Shown: one piece after another, positions 29,801 through 41,412 of the stretch
How positions within the stretch are numbered: position 1 is the stretch's first letter
Layout: every line of letters starts with the position of its first letter
Assembly: GCA_037389465.1 (NCBI GenBank)
Contig: JAZARR010000153.1
Coordinates: 1-64,000, forward strand
Direction of reading: 5' to 3'
DNA: 64,000 bases
Source: Baylisascaris procyonis
Taxonomy: Eukaryota; Nematoda; Chromadorea; Rhabditida; Ascarididae
Position numbers and translations under genes: made by a program
Notes under the pieces: model-generated
Database searches by the model: none
Seen by the model: only the letters and a program-made list of their open reading frames with translations
Told to the model about the DNA's origin: nothing

Positions 29801-32800
29801 CCTAAGCCTAAGCCTAAGCCTAAGCCTAAGCCTAAGCCTAAGCCTAAGCCTAAGCCTAAGCCTAAGCCTAAGCCTAAGCCTAAGCCTAAGCCTAAGCCTA
29901 AGCCTAAGCCTAAGCCTAAGCCTAAGCCTAAGCCTAAGCCTAAGCCTAAGCCTAAGCCTAAGCCTAAGCCTAAGCCTAAGCCTAAGCCTAAGCCTAAGCC
30001 TAAGCCTAAGCCTAAGCCTAAGCCTAAGCCTAAGCCTAAGCCTAAGCCTAAGCCTAAGCCTAAGCCTAAGCCTAAGCCTAAGCCTAAGCCTAAGCCTAAG
30101 CCTAAGCCTAAGCCTAAGCCTAAGCCTAAGCCTAAGCCTAAGCCTAAGCCTAAGCCTAAGCCTAAGCCTAAGCCTAAGCCTAAGCCTAAGCCTAAGCCTA
30201 AGCCTAAGCCTAAGCCTAAGCCTAAGCCTAAGCCTAAGCCTAAGCCTAAGCCTAAGCCTAAGCCTAAGCCTAAGCCTAAGCCTAAGCCTAAGCCTAAGCC
30301 TAAGCCTAAGCCTAAGCCTAAGCCTAAGCCTAAGCCTAAGCCTAAGCCTAAGCCTAAGCCTAAGCCTAAGCCTAAGCCTAAGCCTAAGCCTAAGCCTAAG
30401 CCTAAGCCTAAGCCTAAGCCTAAGCCTAAGCCTAAGCCTAAGCCTAAGCCTAAGCCTAAGCCTAAGCCTAAGCCTAAGCCTAAGCCTAAGCCTAAGCCTA
30501 AGCCTAAGCCTAAGCCTAAGCCTAAGCCTAAGCCTAAGCCTAAGCCTAAGCCTAAGCCTAAGCCTAAGCCTAAGCCTAAGCCTAAGCCTAAGCCTAAGCC
30601 TAAGCCTAAGCCTAAGCCTAAGCCTAAGCCTAAGCCTAAGCCTAAGCCTAAGCCTAAGCCTAAGCCTAAGCCTAAGCCTAAGCCTAAGCCTAAGCCTAAG
30701 CCTAAGCCTAAGCCTAAGCCTAAGCCTAAGCCTAAGCCTAAGCCTAAGCCTAAGCCTAAGCCTAAGCCTAAGCCTAAGCCTAAGCCTAAGCCTAAGCCTA
30801 AGCCTAAGCCTAAGCCTAAGCCTAAGCCTAAGCCTAAGCCTAAGCCTAAGCCTAAGCCTAAGCCTAAGCCTAAGCCTAAGCCTAAGCCTAAGCCTAAGCC
30901 TAAGCCTAAGCCTAAGCCTAAGCCTAAGCCTAAGCCTAAGCCTAAGCCTAAGCCTAAGCCTAAGCCTAAGCCTAAGCCTAAGCCTAAGCCTAAGCCTAAG
31001 CCTAAGCCTAAGCCTAAGCCTAAGCCTAAGCCTAAGCCTAAGCCTAAGCCTAAGCCTAAGCCTAAGCCTAAGCCTAAGCCTAAGCCTAAGCCTAAGCCTA
31101 AGCCTAAGCCTAAGCCTAAGCCTAAGCCTAAGCCTAAGCCTAAGCCTAAGCCTAAGCCTAAGCCTAAGCCTAAGCCTAAGCCTAAGCCTAAGCCTAAGCC
31201 TAAGCCTAAGCCTAAGCCTAAGCCTAAGCCTAAGCCTAAGCCTAAGCCTAAGCCTAAGCCTAAGCCTAAGCCTAAGCCTAAGCCTAAGCCTAAGCCTAAG
31301 CCTAAGCCTAAGCCTAAGCCTAAGCCTAAGCCTAAGCCTAAGCCTAAGCCTAAGCCTAAGCCTAAGCCTAAGCCTAAGCCTAAGCCTAAGCCTAAGCCTA
31401 AGCCTAAGCCTAAGCCTAAGCCTAAGCCTAAGCCTAAGCCTAAGCCTAAGCCTAAGCCTAAGCCTAAGCCTAAGCCTAAGCCTAAGCCTAAGCCTAAGCC
31501 TAAGCCTAAGCCTAAGCCTAAGCCTAAGCCTAAGCCTAAGCCTAAGCCTAAGCCTAAGCCTAAGCCTAAGCCTAAGCCTAAGCCTAAGCCTAAGCCTAAG
31601 CCTAAGCCTAAGCCTAAGCCTAAGCCTAAGCCTAAGCCTAAGCCTAAGCCTAAGCCTAAGCCTAAGCCTAAGCCTAAGCCTAAGCCTAAGCCTAAGCCTA
31701 AGCCTAAGCCTAAGCCTAAGCCTAAGCCTAAGCCTAAGCCTAAGCCTAAGCCTAAGCCTAAGCCTAAGCCTAAGCCTAAGCCTAAGCCTAAGCCTAAGCC
31801 TAAGCCTAAGCCTAAGCCTAAGCCTAAGCCTAAGCCTAAGCCTAAGCCTAAGCCTAAGCCTAAGCCTAAGCCTAAGCCTAAGCCTAAGCCTAAGCCTAAG
31901 CCTAAGCCTAAGCCTAAGCCTAAGCCTAAGCCTAAGCCTAAGCCTAAGCCTAAGCCTAAGCCTAAGCCTAAGCCTAAGCCTAAGCCTAAGCCTAAGCCTA
32001 AGCCTAAGCCTAAGCCTAAGCCTAAGCCTAAGCCTAAGCCTAAGCCTAAGCCTAAGCCTAAGCCTAAGCCTAAGCCTAAGCCTAAGCCTAAGCCTAAGCC
32101 TAAGCCTAAGCCTAAGCCTAAGCCTAAGCCTAAGCCTAAGCCTAAGCCTAAGCCTAAGCCTAAGCCTAAGCCTAAGCCTAAGCCTAAGCCTAAGCCTAAG
32201 CCTAAGCCTAAGCCTAAGCCTAAGCCTAAGCCTAAGCCTAAGCCTAAGCCTAAGCCTAAGCCTAAGCCTAAGCCTAAGCCTAAGCCTAAGCCTAAGCCTA
32301 AGCCTAAGCCTAAGCCTAAGCCTAAGCCTAAGCCTAAGCCTAAGCCTAAGCCTAAGCCTAAGCCTAAGCCTAAGCCTAAGCCTAAGCCTAAGCCTAAGCC
32401 TAAGCCTAAGCCTAAGCCTAAGCCTAAGCCTAAGCCTAAGCCTAAGCCTAAGCCTAAGCCTAAGCCTAAGCCTAAGCCTAAGCCTAAGCCTAAGCCTAAG
32501 CCTAAGCCTAAGCCTAAGCCTAAGCCTAAGCCTAAGCCTAAGCCTAAGCCTAAGCCTAAGCCTAAGCCTAAGCCTAAGCCTAAGCCTAAGCCTAAGCCTA
32601 AGCCTAAGCCTAAGCCTAAGCCTAAGCCTAAGCCTAAGCCTAAGCCTAAGCCTAAGCCTAAGCCTAAGCCTAAGCCTAAGCCTAAGCCTAAGCCTAAGCC
32701 TAAGCCTAAGCCTAAGCCTAAGCCTAAGCCTAAGCCTAAGCCTAAGCCTAAGCCTAAGCCTAAGCCTAAGCCTAAGCCTAAGCCTAAGCCTAAGCCTAAG

Positions 32801-35800
32801 CCTAAGCCTAAGCCTAAGCCTAAGCCTAAGCCTAAGCCTAAGCCTAAGCCTAAGCCTAAGCCTAAGCCTAAGCCTAAGCCTAAGCCTAAGCCTAAGCCTA
32901 AGCCTAAGCCTAAGCCTAAGCCTAAGCCTAAGCCTAAGCCTAAGCCTAAGCCTAAGCCTAAGCCTAAGCCTAAGCCTAAGCCTAAGCCTAAGCCTAAGCC
33001 TAAGCCTAAGCCTAAGCCTAAGCCTAAGCCTAAGCCTAAGCCTAAGCCTAAGCCTAAGCCTAAGCCTAAGCCTAAGCCTAAGCCTAAGCCTAAGCCTAAG
33101 CCTAAGCCTAAGCCTAAGCCTAAGCCTAAGCCTAAGCCTAAGCCTAAGCCTAAGCCTAAGCCTAAGCCTAAGCCTAAGCCTAAGCCTAAGCCTAAGCCTA
33201 AGCCTAAGCCTAAGCCTAAGCCTAAGCCTAAGCCTAAGCCTAAGCCTAAGCCTAAGCCTAAGCCTAAGCCTAAGCCTAAGCCTAAGCCTAAGCCTAAGCC
33301 TAAGCCTAAGCCTAAGCCTAAGCCTAAGCCTAAGCCTAAGCCTAAGCCTAAGCCTAAGCCTAAGCCTAAGCCTAAGCCTAAGCCTAAGCCTAAGCCTAAG
33401 CCTAAGCCTAAGCCTAAGCCTAAGCCTAAGCCTAAGCCTAAGCCTAAGCCTAAGCCTAAGCCTAAGCCTAAGCCTAAGCCTAAGCCTAAGCCTAAGCCTA
33501 AGCCTAAGCCTAAGCCTAAGCCTAAGCCTAAGCCTAAGCCTAAGCCTAAGCCTAAGCCTAAGCCTAAGCCTAAGCCTAAGCCTAAGCCTAAGCCTAAGCC
33601 TAAGCCTAAGCCTAAGCCTAAGCCTAAGCCTAAGCCTAAGCCTAAGCCTAAGCCTAAGCCTAAGCCTAAGCCTAAGCCTAAGCCTAAGCCTAAGCCTAAG
33701 CCTAAGCCTAAGCCTAAGCCTAAGCCTAAGCCTAAGCCTAAGCCTAAGCCTAAGCCTAAGCCTAAGCCTAAGCCTAAGCCTAAGCCTAAGCCTAAGCCTA
33801 AGCCTAAGCCTAAGCCTAAGCCTAAGCCTAAGCCTAAGCCTAAGCCTAAGCCTAAGCCTAAGCCTAAGCCTAAGCCTAAGCCTAAGCCTAAGCCTAAGCC
33901 TAAGCCTAAGCCTAAGCCTAAGCCTAAGCCTAAGCCTAAGCCTAAGCCTAAGCCTAAGCCTAAGCCTAAGCCTAAGCCTAAGCCTAAGCCTAAGCCTAAG
34001 CCTAAGCCTAAGCCTAAGCCTAAGCCTAAGCCTAAGCCTAAGCCTAAGCCTAAGCCTAAGCCTAAGCCTAAGCCTAAGCCTAAGCCTAAGCCTAAGCCTA
34101 AGCCTAAGCCTAAGCCTAAGCCTAAGCCTAAGCCTAAGCCTAAGCCTAAGCCTAAGCCTAAGCCTAAGCCTAAGCCTAAGCCTAAGCCTAAGCCTAAGCC
34201 TAAGCCTAAGCCTAAGCCTAAGCCTAAGCCTAAGCCTAAGCCTAAGCCTAAGCCTAAGCCTAAGCCTAAGCCTAAGCCTAAGCCTAAGCCTAAGCCTAAG
34301 CCTAAGCCTAAGCCTAAGCCTAAGCCTAAGCCTAAGCCTAAGCCTAAGCCTAAGCCTAAGCCTAAGCCTAAGCCTAAGCCTAAGCCTAAGCCTAAGCCTA
34401 AGCCTAAGCCTAAGCCTAAGCCTAAGCCTAAGCCTAAGCCTAAGCCTAAGCCTAAGCCTAAGCCTAAGCCTAAGCCTAAGCCTAAGCCTAAGCCTAAGCC
34501 TAAGCCTAAGCCTAAGCCTAAGCCTAAGCCTAAGCCTAAGCCTAAGCCTAAGCCTAAGCCTAAGCCTAAGCCTAAGCCTAAGCCTAAGCCTAAGCCTAAG
34601 CCTAAGCCTAAGCCTAAGCCTAAGCCTAAGCCTAAGCCTAAGCCTAAGCCTAAGCCTAAGCCTAAGCCTAAGCCTAAGCCTAAGCCTAAGCCTAAGCCTA
34701 AGCCTAAGCCTAAGCCTAAGCCTAAGCCTAAGCCTAAGCCTAAGCCTAAGCCTAAGCCTAAGCCTAAGCCTAAGCCTAAGCCTAAGCCTAAGCCTAAGCC
34801 TAAGCCTAAGCCTAAGCCTAAGCCTAAGCCTAAGCCTAAGCCTAAGCCTAAGCCTAAGCCTAAGCCTAAGCCTAAGCCTAAGCCTAAGCCTAAGCCTAAG
34901 CCTAAGCCTAAGCCTAAGCCTAAGCCTAAGCCTAAGCCTAAGCCTAAGCCTAAGCCTAAGCCTAAGCCTAAGCCTAAGCCTAAGCCTAAGCCTAAGCCTA
35001 AGCCTAAGCCTAAGCCTAAGCCTAAGCCTAAGCCTAAGCCTAAGCCTAAGCCTAAGCCTAAGCCTAAGCCTAAGCCTAAGCCTAAGCCTAAGCCTAAGCC
35101 TAAGCCTAAGCCTAAGCCTAAGCCTAAGCCTAAGCCTAAGCCTAAGCCTAAGCCTAAGCCTAAGCCTAAGCCTAAGCCTAAGCCTAAGCCTAAGCCTAAG
35201 CCTAAGCCTAAGCCTAAGCCTAAGCCTAAGCCTAAGCCTAAGCCTAAGCCTAAGCCTAAGCCTAAGCCTAAGCCTAAGCCTAAGCCTAAGCCTAAGCCTA
35301 AGCCTAAGCCTAAGCCTAAGCCTAAGCCTAAGCCTAAGCCTAAGCCTAAGCCTAAGCCTAAGCCTAAGCCTAAGCCTAAGCCTAAGCCTAAGCCTAAGCC
35401 TAAGCCTAAGCCTAAGCCTAAGCCTAAGCCTAAGCCTAAGCCTAAGCCTAAGCCTAAGCCTAAGCCTAAGCCTAAGCCTAAGCCTAAGCCTAAGCCTAAG
35501 CCTAAGCCTAAGCCTAAGCCTAAGCCTAAGCCTAAGCCTAAGCCTAAGCCTAAGCCTAAGCCTAAGCCTAAGCCTAAGCCTAAGCCTAAGCCTAAGCCTA
35601 AGCCTAAGCCTAAGCCTAAGCCTAAGCCTAAGCCTAAGCCTAAGCCTAAGCCTAAGCCTAAGCCTAAGCCTAAGCCTAAGCCTAAGCCTAAGCCTAAGCC
35701 TAAGCCTAAGCCTAAGCCTAAGCCTAAGCCTAAGCCTAAGCCTAAGCCTAAGCCTAAGCCTAAGCCTAAGCCTAAGCCTAAGCCTAAGCCTAAGCCTAAG

Positions 35801-38800
35801 CCTAAGCCTAAGCCTAAGCCTAAGCCTAAGCCTAAGCCTAAGCCTAAGCCTAAGCCTAAGCCTAAGCCTAAGCCTAAGCCTAAGCCTAAGCCTAAGCCTA
35901 AGCCTAAGCCTAAGCCTAAGCCTAAGCCTAAGCCTAAGCCTAAGCCTAAGCCTAAGCCTAAGCCTAAGCCTAAGCCTAAGCCTAAGCCTAAGCCTAAGCC
36001 TAAGCCTAAGCCTAAGCCTAAGCCTAAGCCTAAGCCTAAGCCTAAGCCTAAGCCTAAGCCTAAGCCTAAGCCTAAGCCTAAGCCTAAGCCTAAGCCTAAG
36101 CCTAAGCCTAAGCCTAAGCCTAAGCCTAAGCCTAAGCCTAAGCCTAAGCCTAAGCCTAAGCCTAAGCCTAAGCCTAAGCCTAAGCCTAAGCCTAAGCCTA
36201 AGCCTAAGCCTAAGCCTAAGCCTAAGCCTAAGCCTAAGCCTAAGCCTAAGCCTAAGCCTAAGCCTAAGCCTAAGCCTAAGCCTAAGCCTAAGCCTAAGCC
36301 TAAGCCTAAGCCTAAGCCTAAGCCTAAGCCTAAGCCTAAGCCTAAGCCTAAGCCTAAGCCTAAGCCTAAGCCTAAGCCTAAGCCTAAGCCTAAGCCTAAG
36401 CCTAAGCCTAAGCCTAAGCCTAAGCCTAAGCCTAAGCCTAAGCCTAAGCCTAAGCCTAAGCCTAAGCCTAAGCCTAAGCCTAAGCCTAAGCCTAAGCCTA
36501 AGCCTAAGCCTAAGCCTAAGCCTAAGCCTAAGCCTAAGCCTAAGCCTAAGCCTAAGCCTAAGCCTAAGCCTAAGCCTAAGCCTAAGCCTAAGCCTAAGCC
36601 TAAGCCTAAGCCTAAGCCTAAGCCTAAGCCTAAGCCTAAGCCTAAGCCTAAGCCTAAGCCTAAGCCTAAGCCTAAGCCTAAGCCTAAGCCTAAGCCTAAG
36701 CCTAAGCCTAAGCCTAAGCCTAAGCCTAAGCCTAAGCCTAAGCCTAAGCCTAAGCCTAAGCCTAAGCCTAAGCCTAAGCCTAAGCCTAAGCCTAAGCCTA
36801 AGCCTAAGCCTAAGCCTAAGCCTAAGCCTAAGCCTAAGCCTAAGCCTAAGCCTAAGCCTAAGCCTAAGCCTAAGCCTAAGCCTAAGCCTAAGCCTAAGCC
36901 TAAGCCTAAGCCTAAGCCTAAGCCTAAGCCTAAGCCTAAGCCTAAGCCTAAGCCTAAGCCTAAGCCTAAGCCTAAGCCTAAGCCTAAGCCTAAGCCTAAG
37001 CCTAAGCCTAAGCCTAAGCCTAAGCCTAAGCCTAAGCCTAAGCCTAAGCCTAAGCCTAAGCCTAAGCCTAAGCCTAAGCCTAAGCCTAAGCCTAAGCCTA
37101 AGCCTAAGCCTAAGCCTAAGCCTAAGCCTAAGCCTAAGCCTAAGCCTAAGCCTAAGCCTAAGCCTAAGCCTAAGCCTAAGCCTAAGCCTAAGCCTAAGCC
37201 TAAGCCTAAGCCTAAGCCTAAGCCTAAGCCTAAGCCTAAGCCTAAGCCTAAGCCTAAGCCTAAGCCTAAGCCTAAGCCTAAGCCTAAGCCTAAGCCTAAG
37301 CCTAAGCCTAAGCCTAAGCCTAAGCCTAAGCCTAAGCCTAAGCCTAAGCCTAAGCCTAAGCCTAAGCCTAAGCCTAAGCCTAAGCCTAAGCCTAAGCCTA
37401 AGCCTAAGCCTAAGCCTAAGCCTAAGCCTAAGCCTAAGCCTAAGCCTAAGCCTAAGCCTAAGCCTAAGCCTAAGCCTAAGCCTAAGCCTAAGCCTAAGCC
37501 TAAGCCTAAGCCTAAGCCTAAGCCTAAGCCTAAGCCTAAGCCTAAGCCTAAGCCTAAGCCTAAGCCTAAGCCTAAGCCTAAGCCTAAGCCTAAGCCTAAG
37601 CCTAAGCCTAAGCCTAAGCCTAAGCCTAAGCCTAAGCCTAAGCCTAAGCCTAAGCCTAAGCCTAAGCCTAAGCCTAAGCCTAAGCCTAAGCCTAAGCCTA
37701 AGCCTAAGCCTAAGCCTAAGCCTAAGCCTAAGCCTAAGCCTAAGCCTAAGCCTAAGCCTAAGCCTAAGCCTAAGCCTAAGCCTAAGCCTAAGCCTAAGCC
37801 TAAGCCTAAGCCTAAGCCTAAGCCTAAGCCTAAGCCTAAGCCTAAGCCTAAGCCTAAGCCTAAGCCTAAGCCTAAGCCTAAGCCTAAGCCTAAGCCTAAG
37901 CCTAAGCCTAAGCCTAAGCCTAAGCCTAAGCCTAAGCCTAAGCCTAAGCCTAAGCCTAAGCCTAAGCCTAAGCCTAAGCCTAAGCCTAAGCCTAAGCCTA
38001 AGCCTAAGCCTAAGCCTAAGCCTAAGCCTAAGCCTAAGCCTAAGCCTAAGCCTAAGCCTAAGCCTAAGCCTAAGCCTAAGCCTAAGCCTAAGCCTAAGCC
38101 TAAGCCTAAGCCTAAGCCTAAGCCTAAGCCTAAGCCTAAGCCTAAGCCTAAGCCTAAGCCTAAGCCTAAGCCTAAGCCTAAGCCTAAGCCTAAGCCTAAG
38201 CCTAAGCCTAAGCCTAAGCCTAAGCCTAAGCCTAAGCCTAAGCCTAAGCCTAAGCCTAAGCCTAAGCCTAAGCCTAAGCCTAAGCCTAAGCCTAAGCCTA
38301 AGCCTAAGCCTAAGCCTAAGCCTAAGCCTAAGCCTAAGCCTAAGCCTAAGCCTAAGCCTAAGCCTAAGCCTAAGCCTAAGCCTAAGCCTAAGCCTAAGCC
38401 TAAGCCTAAGCCTAAGCCTAAGCCTAAGCCTAAGCCTAAGCCTAAGCCTAAGCCTAAGCCTAAGCCTAAGCCTAAGCCTAAGCCTAAGCCTAAGCCTAAG
38501 CCTAAGCCTAAGCCTAAGCCTAAGCCTAAGCCTAAGCCTAAGCCTAAGCCTAAGCCTAAGCCTAAGCCTAAGCCTAAGCCTAAGCCTAAGCCTAAGCCTA
38601 AGCCTAAGCCTAAGCCTAAGCCTAAGCCTAAGCCTAAGCCTAAGCCTAAGCCTAAGCCTAAGCCTAAGCCTAAGCCTAAGCCTAAGCCTAAGCCTAAGCC
38701 TAAGCCTAAGCCTAAGCCTAAGCCTAAGCCTAAGCCTAAGCCTAAGCCTAAGCCTAAGCCTAAGCCTAAGCCTAAGCCTAAGCCTAAGCCTAAGCCTAAG

Positions 38801-41412
38801 CCTAAGCCTAAGCCTAAGCCTAAGCCTAAGCCTAAGCCTAAGCCTAAGCCTAAGCCTAAGCCTAAGCCTAAGCCTAAGCCTAAGCCTAAGCCTAAGCCTA
38901 AGCCTAAGCCTAAGCCTAAGCCTAAGCCTAAGCCTAAGCCTAAGCCTAAGCCTAAGCCTAAGCCTAAGCCTAAGCCTAAGCCTAAGCCTAAGCCTAAGCC
39001 TAAGCCTAAGCCTAAGCCTAAGCCTAAGCCTAAGCCTAAGCCTAAGCCTAAGCCTAAGCCTAAGCCTAAGCCTAAGCCTAAGCCTAAGCCTAAGCCTAAG
39101 CCTAAGCCTAAGCCTAAGCCTAAGCCTAAGCCTAAGCCTAAGCCTAAGCCTAAGCCTAAGCCTAAGCCTAAGCCTAAGCCTAAGCCTAAGCCTAAGCCTA
39201 AGCCTAAGCCTAAGCCTAAGCCTAAGCCTAAGCCTAAGCCTAAGCCTAAGCCTAAGCCTAAGCCTAAGCCTAAGCCTAAGCCTAAGCCTAAGCCTAAGCC
39301 TAAGCCTAAGCCTAAGCCTAAGCCTAAGCCTAAGCCTAAGCCTAAGCCTAAGCCTAAGCCTAAGCCTAAGCCTAAGCCTAAGCCTAAGCCTAAGCCTAAG
39401 CCTAAGCCTAAGCCTAAGCCTAAGCCTAAGCCTAAGCCTAAGCCTAAGCCTAAGCCTAAGCCTAAGCCTAAGCCTAAGCCTAAGCCTAAGCCTAAGCCTA
39501 AGCCTAAGCCTAAGCCTAAGCCTAAGCCTAAGCCTAAGCCTAAGCCTAAGCCTAAGCCTAAGCCTAAGCCTAAGCCTAAGCCTAAGCCTAAGCCTAAGCC
39601 TAAGCCTAAGCCTAAGCCTAAGCCTAAGCCTAAGCCTAAGCCTAAGCCTAAGCCTAAGCCTAAGCCTAAGCCTAAGCCTAAGCCTAAGCCTAAGCCTAAG
39701 CCTAAGCCTAAGCCTAAGCCTAAGCCTAAGCCTAAGCCTAAGCCTAAGCCTAAGCCTAAGCCTAAGCCTAAGCCTAAGCCTAAGCCTAAGCCTAAGCCTA
39801 AGCCTAAGCCTAAGCCTAAGCCTAAGCCTAAGCCTAAGCCTAAGCCTAAGCCTAAGCCTAAGCCTAAGCCTAAGCCTAAGCCTAAGCCTAAGCCTAAGCC
39901 TAAGCCTAAGCCTAAGCCTAAGCCTAAGCCTAAGCCTAAGCCTAAGCCTAAGCCTAAGCCTAAGCCTAAGCCTAAGCCTAAGCCTAAGCCTAAGCCTAAG
40001 CCTAAGCCTAAGCCTAAGCCTAAGCCTAAGCCTAAGCCTAAGCCTAAGCCTAAGCCTAAGCCTAAGCCTAAGCCTAAGCCTAAGCCTAAGCCTAAGCCTA
40101 AGCCTAAGCCTAAGCCTAAGCCTAAGCCTAAGCCTAAGCCTAAGCCTAAGCCTAAGCCTAAGCCTAAGCCTAAGCCTAAGCCTAAGCCTAAGCCTAAGCC
40201 TAAGCCTAAGCCTAAGCCTAAGCCTAAGCCTAAGCCTAAGCCTAAGCCTAAGCCTAAGCCTAAGCCTAAGCCTAAGCCTAAGCCTAAGCCTAAGCCTAAG
40301 CCTAAGCCTAAGCCTAAGCCTAAGCCTAAGCCTAAGCCTAAGCCTAAGCCTAAGCCTAAGCCTAAGCCTAAGCCTAAGCCTAAGCCTAAGCCTAAGCCTA
40401 AGCCTAAGCCTAAGCCTAAGCCTAAGCCTAAGCCTAAGCCTAAGCCTAAGCCTAAGCCTAAGCCTAAGCCTAAGCCTAAGCCTAAGCCTAAGCCTAAGCC
40501 TAAGCCTAAGCCTAAGCCTAAGCCTAAGCCTAAGCCTAAGCCTAAGCCTAAGCCTAAGCCTAAGCCTAAGCCTAAGCCTAAGCCTAAGCCTAAGCCTAAG
40601 CCTAAGCCTAAGCCTAAGCCTAAGCCTAAGCCTAAGCCTAAGCCTAAGCCTAAGCCTAAGCCTAAGCCTAAGCCTAAGCCTAAGCCTAAGCCTAAGCCTA
40701 AGCCTAAGCCTAAGCCTAAGCCTAAGCCTAAGCCTAAGCCTAAGCCTAAGCCTAAGCCTAAGCCTAAGCCTAAGCCTAAGCCTAAGCCTAAGCCTAAGCC
40801 TAAGCCTAAGCCTAAGCCTAAGCCTAAGCCTAAGCCTAAGCCTAAGCCTAAGCCTAAGCCTAAGCCTAAGCCTAAGCCTAAGCCTAAGCCTAAGCCTAAG
40901 CCTAAGCCTAAGCCTAAGCCTAAGCCTAAGCCTAAGCCTAAGCCTAAGCCTAAGCCTAAGCCTAAGCCTAAGCCTAAGCCTAAGCCTAAGCCTAAGCCTA
41001 AGCCTAAGCCTAAGCCTAAGCCTAAGCCTAAGCCTAAGCCTAAGCCTAAGCCTAAGCCTAAGCCTAAGCCTAAGCCTAAGCCTAAGCCTAAGCCTAAGCC
41101 TAAGCCTAAGCCTAAGCCTAAGCCTAAGCCTAAGCCTAAGCCTAAGCCTAAGCCTAAGCCTAAGCCTAAGCCTAAGCCTAAGCCTAAGCCTAAGCCTAAG
41201 CCTAAGCCTAAGCCTAAGCCTAAGCCTAAGCCTAAGCCTAAGCCTAAGCCTAAGCCTAAGCCTAAGCCTAAGCCTAAGCCTAAGCCTAAGCCTAAGCCTA
41301 AGCCTAAGCCTAAGCCTAAGCCTAAGCCTAAGCCTAAGCCTAAGCCTAAGCCTAAGCCTAAGCCTAAGCCTAAGCCTAAGCCTAAGCCTAAGCCTAAGCC
41401 TAAGCCTAAGCC
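14840..41412. repeat. Uninterrupted GCCTAA run of about 26.6 kb
   Basis: I see no substitution or register shift over about 4,430 consecutive hexamers. The register at line starts is constant throughout, which rules out a net indel; substitutions were checked only by eye. Such perfection means either very recent telomerase or recombination-based synthesis, or a consensus made by an assembler from reads that could not be placed uniquely. Confidence 0.85.
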
